A stretch of 64,000 nucleotides of DNA, taken from an uncultured Erythrobacter sp. (GTDB lineage: Bacteria > Pseudomonadota > Alphaproteobacteria > Sphingomonadales > Sphingomonadaceae). Position 1 is the first letter of the stretch, and every line of letters begins with the position of its first letter. The notes under the pieces are model-generated. The model was given only the letters and a program-made list of their open reading frames with translations, searched no databases and was not told the origin of the DNA. The stretch is from the NCBI GenBank assembly GCA_947503275.1, contig CANNCZ010000002.1:124001-188000 (forward strand). Reading direction: 5' to 3'. Below are positions 44,039-52,837 of this stretch, piece after piece. A program made the translations under genes and the position numbers.

Positions 44039-44971
44039 TTACTGCCGCTTGTTCAGAATGGTGCCGCAACGGCCGGCTTGCGTGCGCGTTGCCGCCAACG
44101 TGGTTCCGCCGAATGTGCCGAGGTTGAAACGAAGCTCAGCGATTTCACCGACGCGGCTGCGAAGCATCTGCCAGTAATTGCCAGCAAGCCCGCCTTTCAC
44201 CCAAAATGGATTGACGCGGTTGCCTGCGCCATCATCGGCAAGCTCTGGAATTGTGTCCAAAAGCGGATCTTCCAACTCCACATGGATGAAGTGGAAACCG
44301 AGCATCCTCTTGAGAGTGCCGTCTTCATCAACTTCCGCGCCAAACGACTTTTGGAAGTCGGTGCTTGTCGCCGGCACTTCATCAAGCAGCGCGTCGCAAT
44401 CCTCTGCGGTAACAACCATGTACCGCTTTTGGCCCTTTGCCACGAAATTGCCGTCGAGATACGTTTTCGCGGTGCGAAGCTTTTTGGTGTTGAGCGGGAG
44501 CGCCGCACCAGATCCACCAATATCAGCAGCCACTTGACCAAGTGAGCCAAGCGGCGTGGACACCGTGCCTTTTTTGCCGCTGATAATCGGGTTGTAAAAA
44601 CCCTCAAGGATCCGCTGCATTCGTGCACGTCGCAAAGTGGCAGCCGTGACCTGCGTTGACGCGCCTTCCAAGCTAATCGAAGTCGAAAGCTTGTCGGCGT
44701 TCTCGATCAGAATTGCTTCGTAAAGCTCTTCTTCTTTCGGGATCCAGACGCCATCGCTGGTAGGATCGTCCCAAATGGTCCGCCCGTTGCGATCTTTGGC
44801 GGTTTTCGCCTTTTTGGCCGCAAAGATATCTTTGGCCTTGACCTTCTCGGAGCCGCTATCGTTTGTCCAAACGACCGCTTCGCTGAGCATGTTGTCAGCA
44901 TCACTGCCCTGTTGCAGTTCAAGCTCGACGTTGTTCTGAAATGTTACCTGATGACTGTTTTCGACGCTCAT
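44039..44971 (-). CDS. Major capsid protein
   Basis: A 310-residue capsid protein, probably HK97-like in fold. It follows the scaffold gene and has the expected charged N-terminal arm with the run DIFAAKKAKTAKDRNGRTIWDDP, an E-loop-like region and C-terminal VKGGLAGNYWQMLRSRVGEIAELRFNLGTFGGTT. The start is set at 44971, where GGAGG precedes the ATG; the ORF-track extension upstream is non-coding. It resembles capsid proteins of BPP-1-like podophages, judged by eye. Confidence 0.82.
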   Translation of the reverse strand: MSVENSHQVTFQNNVELELQQGSDADNMLSEAVVWTNDSGSEKVKAKDIFAAKKAKTAKDRNGRTIWDDPTSDGVWIPKEEELYEAILIENADKLSTSISLEGASTQVTAATLRRARMQRILEGFYNPIISGKKGTVSTPLGSLGQVAADIGGSGAALPLNTKKLRTAKTYLDGNFVAKGQKRYMVVTAEDCDALLDEVPATSTDFQKSFGAEVDEDGTLKRMLGFHFIHVELEDPLLDTIPELADDGAGNRVNPFWVKGGLAGNYWQMLRSRVGEIAELRFNLGTFGGTTLAATRTQAGRCGTILNKRQ

Positions 44972-45213
44972 GACGCCCTCCGTGCAAATGGTTGAACCAA
45001 GTGTCGAAGGGCTTGCCGGTAATCCGGGCCACTCTATCAATTAACGCCTGCGATCGGCGGCTGCTCCGCAGCTGGACCAGGGCCGTCAAGGCTTGCCTGG
45101 ATTGAATGAGAGATGGAGGCGGCCTGGGATCAGCACCGCCTCACATCGCCCACGTCTCAAAAATCAGCAAATCGTTTACTTTGGGCAAGGGCCTGCAAAA
45201 AGTTATCCACAGA

Positions 45214-46137
45214 CTAAGTGTTTGCCGCTGCGCCAAGCACCTCGTTTGCACGGTCCCAACGCTGACGCTCTGCCGATCCTGGAATTTTGATCTTCTTTAC
45301 AGTCTCAGGATTGCCTTTCATTTCCGTGATCGTCTTTTGGGCATCTTCGGCTGACATACCAAATCGCTGCGTGTCACCCTTGATCAACGCATCTTCGCTG
45401 TAGTTTGCACCGACTTTCGCCATTGCATCGAGGAACTTGCCAGGGCCCGAGGGCATCGCCCGCATGTGCTGAACGTCCTCGCGGCTAAGTCCCAAATCTT
45501 TCAGCGCGGCGTTGACGCTGGCAATCTTCGCCTGGCTGTCCGCTCCCCAGCTTTTCACATGCTCATTTGCTGCGGCCTCAAGCTGCTTTTGCGCTTCGTC
45601 GTGTTGCTCGATCTGCCATTGAATTTCATCGTGCAAGATGTTCTCAATCACCGACTTTGGCGCGCCGTGCTTGTGCGCGCTCTCCAAAACACGGTCTGTC
45701 AACTCCGCATTGTAAGCGATTGGATTACCGTCACTGTCCTTGAATTCTGGCCGGGCATAATCTTCCGCCTTTTCCGGTACGCCAATCGCTGTGCGGAAAG
45801 CCGCTAGCTCCTGCTCTGTCGCCCCTTCGCCGGGTACTTTTACCATGCCCTTATCGTGCAAGCCCTTCTCGGCTCCACGGTAGGACGACACCAAGCCATC
45901 CAGGTCTTTGAACCCTTTCGATTGCACATAGTCGCGATTGCTTGCGCTTTCGCCGTCGCCCACTTCGCTAGAGAACTGCGCCAAAAATTCAGATGATGCG
46001 CCTTCGCCGCCTTCACCGCCTTGTTCGGCCGGTAGCGTTTGCTCAGCGCTACCGCCGCCACCTTCACCGCCACCAATACCAAGATCAGCTGCGGAACCAG
46101 TTTCAACTTCTGTTGTGTTGTTATTCGCCAAGTCCAT
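45214..46137 (-). CDS. Capsid scaffold protein
   Basis: A 307-residue acidic protein with a low-complexity Gly/Glu N-terminus, a middle segment VSSYRGAEKGLHDKGMVKVPGEGATEQELAAFRTAIGVPEKAEDY that is typical of podovirus scaffolds, and a helical, charged C-terminus ending in a basic cluster. It precedes the capsid gene. The start overlaps the Bbp19-like gene by 17 nt. A consensus DnaA-box-like 9-mer (TTATCCACA, 45203-45211) lies just after its stop, probably by chance. Confidence 0.82.
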   Translation of the reverse strand: MDLANNNTTEVETGSAADLGIGGGEGGGGSAEQTLPAEQGGEGGEGASSEFLAQFSSEVGDGESASNRDYVQSKGFKDLDGLVSSYRGAEKGLHDKGMVKVPGEGATEQELAAFRTAIGVPEKAEDYARPEFKDSDGNPIAYNAELTDRVLESAHKHGAPKSVIENILHDEIQWQIEQHDEAQKQLEAAANEHVKSWGADSQAKIASVNAALKDLGLSREDVQHMRAMPSGPGKFLDAMAKVGANYSEDALIKGDTQRFGMSAEDAQKTITEMKGNPETVKKIKIPGSAERQRWDRANEVLGAAANT

Positions 46138-46519
46138 CGTCGAGCTCCATTAAGTTTTGGACGTCACTTTCGTCCAGGTTGAGAAGGGTAAAAAGATCCT
46201 GCACGTTTGTTCGCACGCCTTCGCGGAAAGCGAGCAAATGCGGGTCAGGATCGAAATTTGTGGGTCGGTTGTAACCGGCTTTCCTGCGCAAATGAGCAAG
46301 CACTGCTTCGCCCGCACGGTGGGGTTTCCCATCCACCGGCGAGACGAAAAGCCAGCGCAAAATCGGACGCATAAAGAACCGCCGCAAAGTCCATTTGGCT
46401 GGCTCATCAATGATCCAACCAAACTGCTCTGGCACCGTGCAAAGCATGTCCTTCAAATGCCGCGAAAGCAGCATCGCACGATAGCGCAACCGGTTCGCCT
46501 GGGTGACATTGCTAGGCAC
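46121..46519 (-). CDS. Bbp19-like phage protein
   Basis: A 132-residue protein whose second half resembles the Bbp19 family of BPP-1-like phages: F.SP.DGK....VLAHLRRKAGY..P.NFDPDPHLLAFREGVR....D.F.LLN.DESDV. Function is unknown; family members always lie between portal and scaffold genes, as here. The start is GTG at 46519, overlapping the Cys-rich gene by 8 nt. Confidence 0.7.
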   Translation of the reverse strand: MPSNVTQANRLRYRAMLLSRHLKDMLCTVPEQFGWIIDEPAKWTLRRFFMRPILRWLFVSPVDGKPHRAGEAVLAHLRRKAGYNRPTNFDPDPHLLAFREGVRTNVQDLFTLLNLDESDVQNLMELDDGLGE

Positions 46520-46898
46520 TAATTACTCCCTTCACAGGCAGAGGCGCGGACTTTGTAGGCCATTGGTCGCGCCATTCTTCATTTTCTCGATATTCGACTT
46601 CAAGAGTTTTTGCGCACGCGACACAAAGGGTGGGAGCATATAGCTCTTTCCCATCTTCATGTTCCAAGCACGGGATGACCAAATGGCTGTCGCAAAAATA
46701 TTTTTCACAATTGTAATCCCCCCATTCGATCGAGCTGTCACCACCGCGCACATCGTGCGTTCCGTGCATCTGGCCGCAAGCGCTAGAGACACCACGATAG
46801 ATCCTCTTGCTACAGCCTTGATGGTCGCATTGCCCTTGTATCGCGTAACCGATTTCACGACCTTGGCTGTCTTCTCCGCAGTACGCCCAGCCCATCAT
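46512..46898 (-). CDS. Cysteine/histidine-rich putative zinc-binding phage protein
   Basis: A 128-residue protein with several paired Cys/His groups: CDHQGC, CGQMHGTHD, CEKYFCDSH, CLEH and CVAC. The spacing suggests at least two zinc-ribbon-like sites. It overlaps the portal gene end by 4 nt and the next gene by 8 nt. Its role is unknown; a zinc-binding protein in this position could take part in head assembly or bind nucleic acid. Confidence 0.65.
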   Translation of the reverse strand: MMGWAYCGEDSQGREIGYAIQGQCDHQGCSKRIYRGVSSACGQMHGTHDVRGGDSSIEWGDYNCEKYFCDSHLVIPCLEHEDGKELYAPTLCVACAKTLEVEYRENEEWRDQWPTKSAPLPVKGVISA

Positions 46899-48538
46899 GC
46901 ACCCCCGCTTATGGCTTCGGCCTGGGCAAGATCCTTAACCCCGCCCGCCACGTCTTTGAGCAATTCAGCATTGACCGCCGCGCTTTGGCTTTGCTCGCGC
47001 GCGCCGCGCAATTCCGCGACCGCCTCGGGCGTGCGAATATAGCTTGGACGGACGCCGATATCCTCAAGCGTGCCACGCGCCATTTCATCGATATCAACCG
47101 TGTCCATCACATCTTCCTTGATGCTCGCCAGCGGCACAATGGCATCGATGCCGCGCATGGATTTTTGCACGTTCTCAGCACGCGCCATTTGCGCAAGCGG
47201 GTTTTCATAATCGATCACCGGCCAGGCTCCCGCTTCGCGGACAACTTCGGGAAACGGCTCGATCTGGCCCGCCCGCAACGCCATATCCAAATCGCGCTGG
47301 GTCATTGGACCCTGCTTTTCGGTGGCATATCGGCTTGCGAACGGACGCACCAACACGCCTTGTTTGGATATCCGTTCAAGCACTTCGGGTATGGTCATGC
47401 GCGAATTGGGATTGGTCAACGTCGCATAGAATTCCTCAAGGAACGCGGTGCGAACCGTGGATTGTTCATCCTGGATCATATCGAGCGCATAGGGGATGCC
47501 CTGTTCACCGCCCGGCATGCGCGCGACCATTGGCCGGCCGCTTTCGTCAACAAACCCCGGATTGATACCGCCGGGCTTTGTCGAAAGGCTTGTCGCACCG
47601 TAATCATCGCTGAACAGCAAAGCCGGATCCACCGCCTTGTGCGCCGCCCGCAATGTGGTGTGCTTCATGGTGTTTAGCCCCTGAATATTGGGCATCACCT
47701 TGAACGCTGGCGACCGACCGTAGATTTCGCCGGCACTGGTCATGTGCCGAGAAACTGAAACCGGCATCGTGTTGAACCCTGCCCGGCGCACATAGACTTT
47801 TTCGTCTGTAGCCAGGTATCGGCTCGCGATGGGGAAGCGGTTGTGATCCATGCGCTCACGGTCAAATGTTGTGTTCGGAGCGACCACATGCAGGATCTCG
47901 AACTTCTTTTCGGATCCTTTCTTTTCGCGCAACGCGTCCAGCATCTTTGGCGTCAAATTCTCTTCACCGAAAAGCTCTACGCATTGATCGGCGGTGCGCT
48001 CAAATTTGCGGTGCACACGGTTGACGCGGCCCGCAAAATCAACATCGATCCAAACTTCGGAAAGGTGCAGGCAGCGATAGATCATGCCATGCTTGCCAGC
48101 CTCAGACCACACCGGGCTTGTGCCGTATCGGCCAAGCTGGTCCCAATCCTCATTGGTCGCAACACCAAACCCTGTGTGCGCGGCGTGACGGATCGCATAC
48201 AAGCGCTTGCCGGCGCGATCGCACCATTCTTTGACCTCTTGCCGCTTCATCAAATCCTGATCGAGGAACCGCGGCTTGATGTAGTCTTGCCCTTCAGGTG
48301 TCGTAATCGCCACCCCTGCGGCCGCGAACCGTTCATTGGCGGTAATGTGCGTGGCATCGAAGTTTTGACGCCCGCGAATTTGCCCTGGACTGCGCTTGTC
48401 GAAACCGCCCGCCCCGTTGGGGAAACGATCATCAATCTCGCGCCAGGCATTTTCCCAAGGCGTCCGCTCATTTGCCAAACGCTCTTGCGTTTTCAGATCC
48501 GCTTTTGCCAGATCCTTATCCTGTAATCTCTCAATCAT
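46895..48538 (-). CDS. Portal (head-to-tail connector) protein
   Basis: A 547-residue portal protein of the Head-tail_con type used by short-tailed phages. It starts with long helices (LKTQERLANERTPWENAWREIDDRF) and contains the family segments DATHITANERFAAAG, GFGVATNEDW and SAGEIYGRSPAFKVMPNIQGLN. It forms the dodecamer through which DNA is packaged by the terminase. AGGGAAA precedes the ATG. The upstream gap holds a small hairpin (48574-48589). Confidence 0.88.
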   Translation of the reverse strand: MIERLQDKDLAKADLKTQERLANERTPWENAWREIDDRFPNGAGGFDKRSPGQIRGRQNFDATHITANERFAAAGVAITTPEGQDYIKPRFLDQDLMKRQEVKEWCDRAGKRLYAIRHAAHTGFGVATNEDWDQLGRYGTSPVWSEAGKHGMIYRCLHLSEVWIDVDFAGRVNRVHRKFERTADQCVELFGEENLTPKMLDALREKKGSEKKFEILHVVAPNTTFDRERMDHNRFPIASRYLATDEKVYVRRAGFNTMPVSVSRHMTSAGEIYGRSPAFKVMPNIQGLNTMKHTTLRAAHKAVDPALLFSDDYGATSLSTKPGGINPGFVDESGRPMVARMPGGEQGIPYALDMIQDEQSTVRTAFLEEFYATLTNPNSRMTIPEVLERISKQGVLVRPFASRYATEKQGPMTQRDLDMALRAGQIEPFPEVVREAGAWPVIDYENPLAQMARAENVQKSMRGIDAIVPLASIKEDVMDTVDIDEMARGTLEDIGVRPSYIRTPEAVAELRGAREQSQSAAVNAELLKDVAGGVKDLAQAEAISGGA

Positions 48539-48573
48539 AATCGTTTCCCTTTGTGGGTGCGTTTAAGATTTTA

Positions 48574-48589
48574 GACCTCATTTGAGGTC
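48574..48589. promoter_or_regulatory. Short perfect palindrome upstream of portal gene
   Basis: GACCTCATTTGAGGTC folds into a 7-bp perfect stem with a 2-nt loop, or a 6-bp stem with a 4-nt loop, in the 66-nt gap between the preceding gene and the portal gene. It could be a weak terminator, an RNase processing site or an operator. Confidence 0.4.
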
Positions 48590-48604
48590 GCAATTCTTAA
48601 AGGC

Positions 48605-49249
48605 TCAACCAAACACCACATTGCCGGCAATGTTCACTTGCACGTCAGCTGCCAGATCCATTGACCGTGCCATCGGCGACCAGGCGAGCTGCTCACCATC
48701 GATGCACAATGCAACGCCGGCCAAATGCGGCACCGGCGCATCGCCGCCCGGCCCTTTCACAATCAACTCTCCACCCTCGAAAATGACGCGGCCGGCCTTC
48801 ATGCGGAACATCTTCGATTGGACCTTGCGCGGGGCAACGCCCTTAAGCTCGCCCGTGCCATCGGAGAAAGCCAGCTCCACCGCTCCCGCCTTCTGCATCG
48901 CCGCAAAAACGCGCTCTATCGGCGTTCTCGCTTTCGTCTTTTCAGGCAACGCCACCGGCCCCAGGATCCGCATTTCACTGCCTTGCGCCAAGTCCTCAAT
49001 TTCCGCCGCCATATCGTCGGCCTTACCCTGCATTTTTTCGATTAGCTCGCATGCACGAACAGACATTCTTTCGACATATTCGAGCGCGGTTTCATCGGTC
49101 TTTGCAGCCAATTCTAGCCCCTCATCAATGGCTGACAGAACTTGCGCCATCGCAGCGCAGTATGCCGCATCTTGTTCGGATTGCGCGCCTGTGCTGGCAA
49201 CCGGAATGTTCTTGGTGGCCTGTGTAGTTTGTGCCGTTTTATCGGACAT
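48605..49249 (-). CDS. Unknown phage protein upstream of portal
   Basis: A 214-residue acidic protein. The first 95 residues are helical (DAAYCAAMAQVLSAIDEGLELAAKTDETALEYVERM), and the second half is beta-rich (ELAFSDGTGELKGVAPRKVQSKMFRMKAGRVIFEGGELIVKG). No membrane segment or catalytic motif is present. It lies in the head-gene block after the large terminase and is presumably a virion or assembly protein. Confidence 0.6.
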   Translation of the reverse strand: MSDKTAQTTQATKNIPVASTGAQSEQDAAYCAAMAQVLSAIDEGLELAAKTDETALEYVERMSVRACELIEKMQGKADDMAAEIEDLAQGSEMRILGPVALPEKTKARTPIERVFAAMQKAGAVELAFSDGTGELKGVAPRKVQSKMFRMKAGRVIFEGGELIVKGPGGDAPVPHLAGVALCIDGEQLAWSPMARSMDLAADVQVNIAGNVVFG

Positions 49250-49292
49250 AATTAGTACCTTTCAAATCAAGAAAATCGCGCTTTTCCGCCGT

Positions 49293-49544
49293 TCAGCTGC
49301 CTACTATGAAGTTTCCGAAACCGCCTACGGGCTCGCCGCTTGCGCCTGGAATTCGATCCGCAGCAGCCCCGCGCCGCTTCGCCAAAGCCTTGTTGCGCTC
49401 CGCTTCGGTTCGCGCGTCATCACGTGTGACTTGTTGCTGCCTGGGTGGATCCTTCCTTTTGCTACCGAAAAGCGCACCGACGCCAGCGCCCAAGAGGCCA
49501 CCTTTCAAAAGAACTTTGGCTGCATTCCCAAGAAAACCCATCAT
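49293..49544 (-). CDS. Small Gly-rich phage protein after the large terminase
   Basis: An 83-residue protein with a Gly/Leu/Ala-rich N-terminus (GFLGNAAKVLLKGGLLGAGVGALFG) that might insert into a membrane, followed by a basic, helical stretch (TEAERNKALAKRRGAAADR). It begins 8 nt after the terminase stop. It resembles small virion-associated proteins found at this position in other podophages, but no function can be named. Confidence 0.6.
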   Translation of the reverse strand: MMGFLGNAAKVLLKGGLLGAGVGALFGSKRKDPPRQQQVTRDDARTEAERNKALAKRRGAAADRIPGASGEPVGGFGNFIVGS

Positions 49545-49552
49545 TCACTCCT

Positions 49553-51067
49553 TCACGAAAAAACATCAAAATCACTGTCGAGCTTTATCGGTGCAGACCG
49601 CCTTGGCTTGCCTCGAATATCGGAAATTACATGTTCACCCTCGAGCGCAACGTATTGCTCCGCATCGCAAACGTGGGTGTAAATTGTGTCGGCGATTTCT
49701 AGGTGCCCGCGCGTTTCACCATCGGGCATGTCAGCCTTCCGATAATGATAACCGCCGAGGTGTCCGCGAATGAGGTGCTTGCAGCTGGGATCGACCGCAT
49801 ATCCGCCGCGCTCACTCATACAGCTCCAGATTGCCTCGTTGCGCAGCGATGCCCTGTTAGACTTCGCTTTTCGCACCCGGTGGCCCAATCCTTTTTGAAA
49901 AGCGCGCACCCAATCCATTTCGCTGTCGGCGCGATCAGCTGCCGACCAAGCAGCCGGATCCCCCACAATGCGCAGGTTTTCGGGCTGCAAATTGGGGAAG
50001 TTGTCGGCAATCATGGTGCGGACCATTTGGCCGGCCGCTGTGGGGCCAATTTTCATCAGCGTCTTGCCATCTTCACGCATCATCACCGCCTCGCGCAACG
50101 TGCGGAATTCACCCATCGCCAACCTTTGAGACGCGACGGCGGCCGCAAATAGTCCCTGGTCGAAGCCAACCAGCAATGGCCGCGATGGATCCCATTCGAG
50201 TTCGCGCACATGGTCGCGGTAATCGAATTGCGGGTTGACCGGCTGCCCGTGCTGCATCGGCACAAACTTGTTGTCGATCATCCGCGCGACGTAATCGGGT
50301 TTGTGCTTGTTGGCGGCCGCCTGAATTTGGTAATAGCCTTTCTGCAAATTGTGCAGGTTTTCAGCGTCAGGCTCCCGGCCGCCAGGCTGCAAGAACACCT
50401 CGAGCAATTCGCGACCATCCAAGAGGTCGCGCAGCTCGTCGTCCATTTCGCCCAAGTTTTTGTCGATCGCGAGCTTATAGACCCAATTGTCCATATAGGG
50501 CGCGTTCAGCGAAAGGATGATTTGCGGATCCACCATCAAGTCAACATCGATGCCGCCGCGACCCACACGGCCGGTAAGGAACGATAGCAAGTCACTCGGC
50601 TGCAAATCGGCCTCATCGACCATTACAGCGCACACCTGCCAACCGCGCGTCACTTCCTCAACCGATCGATCCCCGATCGCGCGCATTTCCATTTCAAATT
50701 GGCAAACGTCAGTGGCGTTGCCGTGCTCATCTTCGGCCAAAATCAGTGTGAGTTTGTGCGTGTATGGCTGTTTCCATGTGAATTTTCCGAGGGTTTCGGG
50801 GTAAAGGTCAAACCAGCTCTTAAGAGTGTTCTTCTCGAGGTTTGGGTAGGTTTCACGGATCACACCGACGCGCGCAGTCCGCCACATCACCCCGCGCGCA
50901 TCACGCTTACCACCCTGCTTTTTCGCAACTCTCACCAAAGCGCGGAGAGCCGTCATCGTCTTGGCAGATCCAACCGGGCCAATGATGACCTTGATGAATG
51001 CCCGACTGAGCAAAAACGCATCGGAAATTGGACCCGGCGAGTTTAGCCGGCGCACATCTTCGGTCAT
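49553..51067 (-). CDS. terL: Terminase large subunit
   Basis: A 504-residue DNA-packaging motor. The ATPase has Walker A GPVGSAKT at 30-37 and Walker B CAVMVDEAD with the catalytic Glu near 152. The nuclease domain begins near 298 (LLVGFDQG, Asp303), with later acidic residues in GDPAAW and LEIADTIY. The N-terminus overlaps the small terminase gene by 4 nt (ATGA). The sequence is of the type found in BPP-1/Bcep22-like podophages. Confidence 0.92.
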   Translation of the reverse strand: MTEDVRRLNSPGPISDAFLLSRAFIKVIIGPVGSAKTMTALRALVRVAKKQGGKRDARGVMWRTARVGVIRETYPNLEKNTLKSWFDLYPETLGKFTWKQPYTHKLTLILAEDEHGNATDVCQFEMEMRAIGDRSVEEVTRGWQVCAVMVDEADLQPSDLLSFLTGRVGRGGIDVDLMVDPQIILSLNAPYMDNWVYKLAIDKNLGEMDDELRDLLDGRELLEVFLQPGGREPDAENLHNLQKGYYQIQAAANKHKPDYVARMIDNKFVPMQHGQPVNPQFDYRDHVRELEWDPSRPLLVGFDQGLFAAAVASQRLAMGEFRTLREAVMMREDGKTLMKIGPTAAGQMVRTMIADNFPNLQPENLRIVGDPAAWSAADRADSEMDWVRAFQKGLGHRVRKAKSNRASLRNEAIWSCMSERGGYAVDPSCKHLIRGHLGGYHYRKADMPDGETRGHLEIADTIYTHVCDAEQYVALEGEHVISDIRGKPRRSAPIKLDSDFDVFS

Positions 51068-51651
51068 TTATCATCCTCTCGATGATCCAAAACCTTTGAC
51101 CGACCCTCAATCGTTCCGGTTCTCGCCTCTTTCATTTCGCCAATCTCTTCGATGACGCGCACGCCCTGGATTGTGTGATCGACTTGCACCGGCTGATCGC
51201 CGTGGAAGATCTTGCGCACACCTTCGGCGCTTCGCAGACGCATACTTTCCGCCTCGAAAATGGTCATTTGCTTGTTGACCGGATCCATTTGGCGGCTGCG
51301 CTCAACCATTTCTTCAGCCGTTTGGGCCATGATCTTCATCATCACCACGGCAGGATCCGGTCCGAACTGGCGCAAATACGCCTGCACATCGCGATTGGCG
51401 CGGTTCTTTGCTCCTTTGGGCCGGCCCTTTTTGCGAATTGCGCGCACATGCCGCTTGATCGACAAAGCGCCAGCATCGATGCCCAGCTCTTCGCGCGCCT
51501 CCAAAACCTCTTCAGCCGTGATCGGCTCGAAAAGATCATCTTGCTCCGCGTCGATTTCTTCGCTGAGCGCCTCATCGATCAGCTTGGCGCTATCCGCCGC
51601 AGCCTTTTCCAAATCGACTTTTCCACCGGCTCCTACGGGGTCAGTTGACAT
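51064..51651 (-). CDS. terS: Putative terminase small subunit
   Basis: A 195-residue protein upstream of terL with an ATGA overlap. The central part has KKGRPKGAKNRANRDVQAYLRQFGPDPAVVMMKI, typical of phage small terminases that recognise packaging sites, followed by helices suited to ring formation. The N-terminal 60 residues are acidic. The start at 51651 (MSTDP) is preferred to 51690 because it has a G-rich ribosome-binding region. It is the first gene of the leftward late operon. Confidence 0.78.
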   Translation of the reverse strand: MSTDPVGAGGKVDLEKAAADSAKLIDEALSEEIDAEQDDLFEPITAEEVLEAREELGIDAGALSIKRHVRAIRKKGRPKGAKNRANRDVQAYLRQFGPDPAVVMMKIMAQTAEEMVERSRQMDPVNKQMTIFEAESMRLRSAEGVRKIFHGDQPVQVDHTIQGVRVIEEIGEMKEARTGTIEGRSKVLDHREDDK

Positions 51652-52285
51652 AAGCACCCCCAGCTCTAGCGTGGCTTTCCTGACCTGCATGGAGCCCGAC
51701 AGCCCCCCACAGTTTCAGAACTTCACCCCGACCCGCTGGCGCTTTCGCGCCTTGGATCGAGACACACACCCTACCCCGACCCGATGCGCCCGCTTCAACT
51801 TTGGCGAGCCTGCGCAATCGTGCACTTCGATCCGCCTGAATATTGATCAGCGCGGTAAAACCCGATCTGAAACCGGATCCAAATTCTGGCTCGGTCCAGC
51901 GACCAGGTGATAGGGATCTGGCCGGGCGCGAATGGGGGCATGGGGGGGTCTGTGGCGCGATGGTGGCCCGCGTGAGCTTTCGAAGCTTACGATCAGCCCT
52001 GTAAAGCCCAGCCTTATCAGCCTGTTGCACCGATCTTTTCGACGCGATCCTTTCGACGCGCCCTCGCTGAGCGCTGAGAAACGGCAGAATTCCGCCATTC
52101 TTGCGGCCGGTGCCAGCTGCGCGCATCGACCCACCAAAAACCCGGAAACTTTCGCCGCCACGCCCGAGATTTAGAGTGTTGATCGACCCGATCAGGCGCA
52201 GCCGCATCGATCCGCGCACCAAATCAGCATATCCACTGCCTAGAATATGCACGCCGTCAGGCTGCACACCACGGCCAAACACAGC

Positions 52286-52533
52286 GGTTCCGCAGCGGAA
52301 CCATGCGGAACCAGCTAGGGAACCAATAACCCTATGAAAACTCAGTATATAATCAATTGGTTCCGTGGTTCCGCTAATTACGCCTCGCGCATATACGCGC
52401 ATGTGCGCACACACACGCACACGCATCAATGTTTGACAGAATGAGCGGAACCATCGGAACCGACCAATAAAGACAGCAATATCAATCACTTGATGGTTCC
52501 TAAAGTGGTTCCGCACGGTTCCGATACGGAACC
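52286..52533. repeat. Iteron-like array of twelve GGTTCC/GGAACC hexamers
   Basis: Copies start at 52286, 52297, 52307, 52319, 52359, 52367, 52447, 52456, 52495, 52507, 52517 and 52528, in both orientations and mostly preceded by C or T (CGGAACC, TGGTTCCG). Spacing within clusters is 8-12 bp, close to one helical turn. Between clusters lie AT-rich DNA with TATATAAT and the alternating purine-pyrimidine tract. Chance would give about 0.1 copy in this length. This suggests an initiator-binding origin or a cooperative regulator array. Confidence 0.8.
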
Positions 52534-52752
52534 ACCCCCCGGACCCACCACGCGCCAGAATTCGGCTGCACAAATCTTGGCATCCCAAACGGGCCGGGGT
52601 CAGGGATAGGGACGCGAGCGGGGCATATTTGAACTGTGATATTGATAGTGTGCACGTGCCCGTCGCAGCCGCTTTGCGGCCGCTGCACGCGCGCGTTTCT
52701 TGTTTTAATTCAATGCTCAAGCATTGAATGCCTGAATATTTGATGAAAGAGC

Positions 52753-52787
52753 TTGACAGCCTTGTTAGTGCCGCTTTATAGGCACTA
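52753..52787 (+). promoter_or_regulatory. Sigma70-type promoter with operator-like palindrome, for the ardC operon
   Basis: TTGACA (52753-52758) and TTATAG (52776-52781) are separated by 17 bp, a near-consensus sigma70 promoter. The -10 box lies inside a palindrome, TAGTGCC-GCTTTATA-GGCACTA (52766-52787), so a bound repressor would block RNA polymerase. Transcription would begin about 52788 and reach the ardC ATG after about 50 nt of leader. Confidence 0.75.
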
Positions 52788-52804
52788 TTAGAGCGCAGGC
52801 ATTT

Positions 52805-52830
52805 GGGCCGCGCTAAGGTCAGAAAGGACC
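52805..52830 (+). promoter_or_regulatory. Shared leader element, copy 1 (ardC)
   Basis: GGGCCGCGCTAAGGTC is followed by AGAAAGGACC. GGTC can pair with GACC so that the Shine-Dalgarno AAAGGA lies in the hairpin. Similar leaders precede the genes at 53897 and 63627. The ATG follows 7 nt after the element. Confidence 0.6.
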
Positions 52831-52837
52831 AGACACG

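Larger units (their letters stand above)
51652..52837. other. 1.19-kb non-coding region between late and ArdC operons
   Basis: No convincing gene is present; the ORFs listed here have no homology-like content. It holds a G/C-rich left part (51652-52280), a GGTTCC/GGAACC repeat array (52286-52533), an alternating purine-pyrimidine stretch (ATATACGCGCATGTGCGCAC and following, about 52391-52427), a consensus promoter (52753-52781) and a leader element (52805-52830). It must contain the late promoter for terS on the minus strand, which I could not identify. Confidence 0.75.

Noticed and set aside
45203-45211. Consensus DnaA box TTATCCACA
   Set aside because: A single copy next to the scaffold stop with no AT-rich unwinding element or further boxes; probably chance.
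51847-52161. Small ORFs in the gene-free gap (104, 80, 78 and 62 codons)
   Set aside because: Arg/Pro-rich translations with no Shine-Dalgarno, no coupling to neighbours and no family-like sequence.
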